Source: Deltaproteobacteria bacterium (GTDB taxonomy: Bacteria; Desulfobacterota; Desulfobulbia; Desulfobulbales; UBA5123). Taken from it: a stretch of 9,146 bases of DNA. Made by a program: the position numbers and the translations under genes. Below are positions 5,743 to 9,146 of the stretch, one piece after another. The notes beneath the pieces were generated by a model that saw only the letters and a list, made by a program, of their open reading frames with translations, was not told the DNA's origin and did not search any database. Every line of letters begins with the position of its first letter. The first letter of the stretch is position 1. The DNA is taken from positions 1 through 9,146 of the forward strand of contig JAJYKH010000084.1 in NCBI GenBank assembly GCA_021788685.1, read 5' to 3'.

Positions 5743-7248
5743 TCATTTTCCCTGTCTCGGTTCGGTCGGGCATTGTTTCCATCTGATGTCGGTTCGCTCC
5801 TGAAGCCGTTCCCGGAAAAAGGCGCCAGCCTTGCCGATGGTGTGCGGGGTGTAGGGCAGGGCGCCGCCCACCGGCCCCTTGGCGGGAACCGAGTCGAAGA
5901 CCACGTTGCCGTCGGGATCCACGTAGGAAAGGTGCAGATCGAGCACCGGCCGGCAGATGGTCAGCCGTCCCTCCCCATCCGGACAGATCAGCGGCTCTTC
6001 CCAACGTCTGAGCTCATATCCTTTAAACCAAATCCCCGGTTTGGACAACCCCGTGATTTTGTCGGTCATTCTGGGCTCCCTGGATTCCCCTCCGAAGAGG
6101 CTCGCATTCAGCAGGGCTTCCACCTCGTAGCAGCTCTGGGTGACGAGGTAGGTCCAGGGGTCGTAATTCTGCGTGTCCTGGCGCATGAGATGGGTGCCCT
6201 GGTCGGTGTAGCTCCACTGGGCGTGGCACAGCACGCAGGTGGCCTTGCCGGCGTAAGCGGCGTGCACCGGAGATGTCATCTGCGGCACCGGGATTTCCTT
6301 CCCGCTCCGTCCGAGGGTGAGCAGCACCCGGCCACCGCTTTCGGCCAGTTTCAGACCGCGGGTTTGGCCGGGACGCCACCGGTGGCAGGTCTCGCAGGAA
6401 ACGCCCGGACTTCCCGTCCCGTGGGCCGGCCCCATGAGGGCGGCGCCGGGATGGCAGTCGGTGCAGGCGAGACCCGCCTGCTGGTGGACGTCGGGAACAA
6501 GCTGATGGTACTCGACGCCGTACGGCGGCGGTTTTTTTCCGACCGGGGGATAAGGGGTGCGGTAATCGCTATGGAAATCGTGCTCGTAGCGGCCGTAGTA
6601 ATCGGCCCCCACCGTGTTGGCGTAGTGGCAGTGGAGACACTGGCCATCGGCCACCGGCCCGGTGAAGCGGTGCGAGCGCATGGCCCCGTTCCCGTATTCG
6701 AGATGGCAGGCGGCGCAGCCGGTCCCCCGCCGGGTTTCGGGGTAAGGGTCGCCTTTGGTATAGACATGGCACCGGAGGCAGCGGCGGCGGAGAAGGTCAT
6801 CCGCCAGCGCGAGCACGGTATCCGGGCGGTCCTTGACCGGGATCTCCACCAAGGAGGCCAGGTCGCGTTTGGCCCCGAAGGCCCGGCGGACCTCGTTCAC
6901 CTCCTTTTTTACGGTGAAATGGAGGGAGCGCGCCGCCCGCGCCACCAGCTCGGCATGGCAGCGGCCACACGTCTTGGCCATGAAATCCGGGTGGGCGGGC
7001 TGGGCGATGAGTCCGGCGTGGGCCTCCTCCCGGGTGGCGGCCTCCTCGTGGCCCTGGTGGCAGGTGGCGCACCCGATGTCATGGGCGGGATCGAGCTCGA
7101 CCGGGTGGCACCGGCGGCAGCCGGCAGCCGGTGCGGGAGCGCTTTTAGGTCTGTTCGCAGGGGCGTTGGCCGACCGGTCGCCGCAGGCGGCGAGCAAGAG
7201 GGTGAGCAGGAGGCAAGCCAGGAGGGATGCTGAAGATCTCGGGGCCAT
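5743..7248 (-). CDS. Nine-heme c-type cytochrome lipoprotein
   Basis: The 501-residue protein opens with a short signal peptide and lipobox LAAC (C22), so it should be lipid-anchored in the cell envelope. Nine CxxCH heme-c sites begin at residues 44, 60, 94, 157, 178, 204, 262, 285 and 338. Spacing is uneven, with a 58-residue gap between the third and fourth. The last 160 residues (343-501) hold no heme motif but contain four other cysteines (C373, C422, C432, C493) and many aromatic residues. Multiheme proteins of this type move electrons between inner-membrane donors and periplasmic or extracellular acceptors in metal-respiring bacteria; the specific acceptor is not evident. I do not recognise a named family. 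It is probably co-transcribed with rlpA, 98 bases downstream. The ATG at 7248 is the only reasonable start, although no Shine-Dalgarno precedes it. Confidence 0.92.
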   Translation of the reverse strand: MAPRSSASLLACLLLTLLLAACGDRSANAPANRPKSAPAPAAGCRRCHPVELDPAHDIGCATCHQGHEEAATREEAHAGLIAQPAHPDFMAKTCGRCHAELVARAARSLHFTVKKEVNEVRRAFGAKRDLASLVEIPVKDRPDTVLALADDLLRRRCLRCHVYTKGDPYPETRRGTGCAACHLEYGNGAMRSHRFTGPVADGQCLHCHYANTVGADYYGRYEHDFHSDYRTPYPPVGKKPPPYGVEYHQLVPDVHQQAGLACTDCHPGAALMGPAHGTGSPGVSCETCHRWRPGQTRGLKLAESGGRVLLTLGRSGKEIPVPQMTSPVHAAYAGKATCVLCHAQWSYTDQGTHLMRQDTQNYDPWTYLVTQSCYEVEALLNASLFGGESREPRMTDKITGLSKPGIWFKGYELRRWEEPLICPDGEGRLTICRPVLDLHLSYVDPDGNVVFDSVPAKGPVGGALPYTPHTIGKAGAFFRERLQERTDIRWKQCPTEPRQGK

Positions 7249-7438
7249 AAGGAAAAACTCGAAGGAGGAAACACTATCTATAGCATGGGGTAAGCCGGTT
7301 GGCGAGGAGTTTCGGGAAGGGGTGGAAAAAATCAGGGCGATGCAGAGATAAAAACGATATTATAATGATTTGGGGTGAATGGAAAAATTTGTTTTTTTCT
7401 TTGGACAAAACAGGGTCGTCTTTTTATATTTACAGCCC
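7249..7438. other. Divergent promoter region between the cytochrome and pyrG
   Basis: These 190 bases separate the minus-strand cytochrome from plus-strand pyrG. The right half (about 7345-7430) is strikingly AT-rich in otherwise GC-rich DNA. It contains the palindrome ATTATAAT (7359-7366), which offers a perfect TATAAT -10 element on both strands but has no good -35 on either. The region also holds the pyrG-proximal promoter candidate at 7402-7430. Confidence 0.6.
7402..7430 (+). promoter_or_regulatory. Candidate sigma70 promoter just before pyrG
   Basis: TGGACA (7402-7407, 5 of 6) and TATATT (7425-7430, 5 of 6) are separated by the optimal 17 bases and lie in an AT-rich tract. The predicted transcript start, about 7437, falls one or two bases before the ATG at 7439, which would give a leaderless or nearly leaderless pyrG message. 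Confidence 0.45.
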
Positions 7439-9094
7439 ATGTGTCCTGGCCGTTCCAGCAAACGAACGAAATTCATCTTTGTCACCGGCGGCGTTCTTTC
7501 TTCACTCGGCAAGGGTCTCGCAGCCGCCTCCATCGGTGCCCTCCTCGAAAGCCGGGGCCTCTCCGTCACCTTCCAGAAGCTCGATCCGTACATCAACGTC
7601 GATCCGGGCACGATGAACCCCTTCCAGCACGGGGAGGTGTTCGTCACCGACGACGGGGCGGAAACCGATCTCGATCTCGGCCATTACGAGCGGTACACCT
7701 CCGCGGTCATGGCCCAGAAGAACAACTACACCTCGGGCCGCATCTACTACAGCGTCATCAACAGGGAGCGGCGCGGCGAATACCTGGGCGGCACCGTTCA
7801 GGTGATCCCGCACGTGACCGACGAGATCAAGAGGGCCATCCGCCAGCTGGAAAACGATGTGGATGTGGCCATCATCGAGATCGGCGGCACCATCGGCGAC
7901 ATCGAGAGTCTCCCCTTCTTGGAGGCCATTCGCCAGTTCCGCTACGATGTCGGCCGCGAGAATTCCGTTTTCATCCACGTCACCCTGGTGCCCTACATCA
8001 AGACGGCCGGGGAGGTCAAAACCAAGCCCACTCAGCACAGCGTGAAGGAGCTGCGGGCCATCGGCATCCAGCCCGATTTCCTTCTCTGCCGCTCCGAGAA
8101 ACCGCTCAACCACGAGCTCAAAGCCAAGATCGCCCTCTTCTGCAACGTCGATCCCGAGGCGGTCATTTCCGCCTGCGACGTTTCCAACATCTATGAGGTG
8201 CCCCTCTGCTTCCACGAGGAGGGGCTTGACGAAAAAATCCTCGAGCGGCTCAACATCTGGACCGGCGCCCCCCGCCTGGAGGCGTGGCAGGAGCTGGTCG
8301 AGCGGATCAAGCACCCCACCCACAAGGTGGTGATCGGCATCACCGGCAAGTACGTCGACCTGACCGAGTCCTACAAGAGCCTCCACGAGGCGCTGGTCCA
8401 CGGGGGCGTCGCCAACGACGCCAAGGTGGAGCTTCGCTACGTGAGCGCCGAGGAAATCGAGGAAAAAGGGGCGGAAGAGCTGCTGGCAGGCTGCCACGGC
8501 ATCCTGGTGCCGGGTGGGTTCGGCAACCGCGGCGTGGCCGGCAAGATCAAGGCGATCACCTATGCCCGGGAGCAGAAGATTCCCTTCTTCGGGATCTGCC
8601 TGGGAATGCAGCTCGCCGTGGTGGAATTCGCCAGAAACATCGTCGGCATGGCCGATGCCGACAGCGCCGAGTTCAGCCCCCACACCGGCCACCCGGTGAT
8701 CTACCTCATGAAGGAATGGTTCGACTACCGCACCAACCGGGTGGAGGTGCGGGACGAGAGCTCGAACATGGGCGGCACCCTGCGCCTGGGCGCCTATCCC
8801 TGCCACCTGAAGCCCGACACCTTCGCCCATGCCGCCTACGGCGAAAACACCATTTCGGAGCGCCACCGCCACCGCTACGAATTCAACCCCGAGTTCCGGG
8901 AAAGCCTCACCGAGAAGGGGCTCATCATCAGCGGCACCTCGCCGGACGACACCCTGGTGGAGATCGTCGAGCTGGCCGACCATCCCTGGTTCCTGGGCTG
9001 CCAGTTCCATCCGGAGTTCAAGTCCCGCCCCATGGCGCCGCACCCTCTGTTCAAGGCCTTCATCAAGGCCGCCCTGCAGTATTCGAAATCCTGA
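7439..9094 (+). CDS. pyrG: CTP synthase (glutamine-hydrolysing)
   Basis: This 551-residue enzyme makes CTP from UTP, ATP and glutamine, the last step of pyrimidine nucleotide synthesis, in the cytoplasm. The amidoligase domain (about 10-280) shows the P-loop-like TGGVLSSLGKGL with K25, then QKLDPYINVDPGTMNPFQHGE and IIEIGGTIGDIESLPF. The class I glutamine amidotransferase domain (about 295-550) shows PGGFG (358-362), the nucleophile C387 in FFGICLGMQ, and H524/E526 in CQFHPEF. Length fits the family. Homologues usually begin M-K/T-KFIFVTGG, so ATG 7439 (MCPGRSSKRTKFIFVTGG) already adds a few residues. The in-frame ATG at 7379 would add 20 more, mostly hydrophobic and aromatic. Neither start has a strong Shine-Dalgarno; GGGGTG at 7372-7377 sits too close to 7379. 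The gene is divergent from the cytochrome. Confidence 0.97.
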   Translation: MCPGRSSKRTKFIFVTGGVLSSLGKGLAAASIGALLESRGLSVTFQKLDPYINVDPGTMNPFQHGEVFVTDDGAETDLDLGHYERYTSAVMAQKNNYTSGRIYYSVINRERRGEYLGGTVQVIPHVTDEIKRAIRQLENDVDVAIIEIGGTIGDIESLPFLEAIRQFRYDVGRENSVFIHVTLVPYIKTAGEVKTKPTQHSVKELRAIGIQPDFLLCRSEKPLNHELKAKIALFCNVDPEAVISACDVSNIYEVPLCFHEEGLDEKILERLNIWTGAPRLEAWQELVERIKHPTHKVVIGITGKYVDLTESYKSLHEALVHGGVANDAKVELRYVSAEEIEEKGAEELLAGCHGILVPGGFGNRGVAGKIKAITYAREQKIPFFGICLGMQLAVVEFARNIVGMADADSAEFSPHTGHPVIYLMKEWFDYRTNRVEVRDESSNMGGTLRLGAYPCHLKPDTFAHAAYGENTISERHRHRYEFNPEFRESLTEKGLIISGTSPDDTLVEIVELADHPWFLGCQFHPEFKSRPMAPHPLFKAFIKAALQYSKS

Positions 9095-9146
9095 CCGCCA
9101 GGGCACACAGGGCCGGATTCGCTTCATCCCCCTCTTCGCCTTTTCG

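Noticed and set aside
5647..7233. Plus-strand 528-codon frame antisense to the cytochrome
   Set aside because: The opposite strand encodes nine CxxCH motifs and a lipoprotein signal. This frame has low-complexity composition and no recognisable domain.
7502..9127. Minus-strand 541-codon frame antisense to pyrG
   Set aside because: It is a shadow of the strongly conserved pyrG codons, without features of its own.
1..9146. CRISPR arrays, tRNA, rRNA, integrase attachment sites or a defence system
   Set aside because: I saw no spaced direct repeats, no tRNA-like cloverleaf and no defence-type proteins. The only mobile-type gene is the RAYT.

Overview
The window is GC-rich, densely coded bacterial DNA. 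A periplasmic heme-c sensor kinase, a nine-heme c-type cytochrome lipoprotein, an RlpA lipoprotein and a CTP synthase sit together, which suggests a metal- or sulfur-respiring deltaproteobacterium of the Desulfuromonadales/Geobacterales type. This placement is inferred from gene content and protein style, not from a search.

Layout from left to right. (1) Positions 70-1148 hold a compact transposase unit: a RAYT/IS200-like HUH transposase gene (134-1138, +) bounded by perfect 21-bp inverted repeats, the right one overlapping the stop codon. (2) A DinB/YfiT-family putative metal-dependent enzyme follows directly (1181-1672, +). (3) A 53-residue membrane protein gene (1876-2037, -) is easily missed because it forms the end of a long spurious frame. 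It has a good Shine-Dalgarno and a foldable leader. (4) About 400 bases without a convincing gene (2038-2445) separate it from a 754-residue membrane histidine kinase (2446-4710, +) with a CxxCH heme site in its periplasmic sensor domain and two PAS domains. (5) Convergent to the kinase is a minus-strand pair: the nine-heme cytochrome lipoprotein (5743-7248), then rlpA (4856-5644). (6) A divergent promoter region (7249-7438) leads into pyrG, CTP synthase (7439-9094, +). The last 52 bases hold no recognisable gene.

How the parts may work together. The cytochrome and RlpA are both predicted lipoproteins of the cell envelope and are probably co-transcribed. The neighbouring kinase carries a c-type heme facing the periplasm, so it could report redox state or a small ligand and influence respiratory genes, but no response regulator is visible and the link is inference from proximity. 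pyrG is a housekeeping gene. Its start region is odd: two candidate promoters and two candidate start codons imply either an unusual 20-residue N-terminal extension or a nearly leaderless mRNA.
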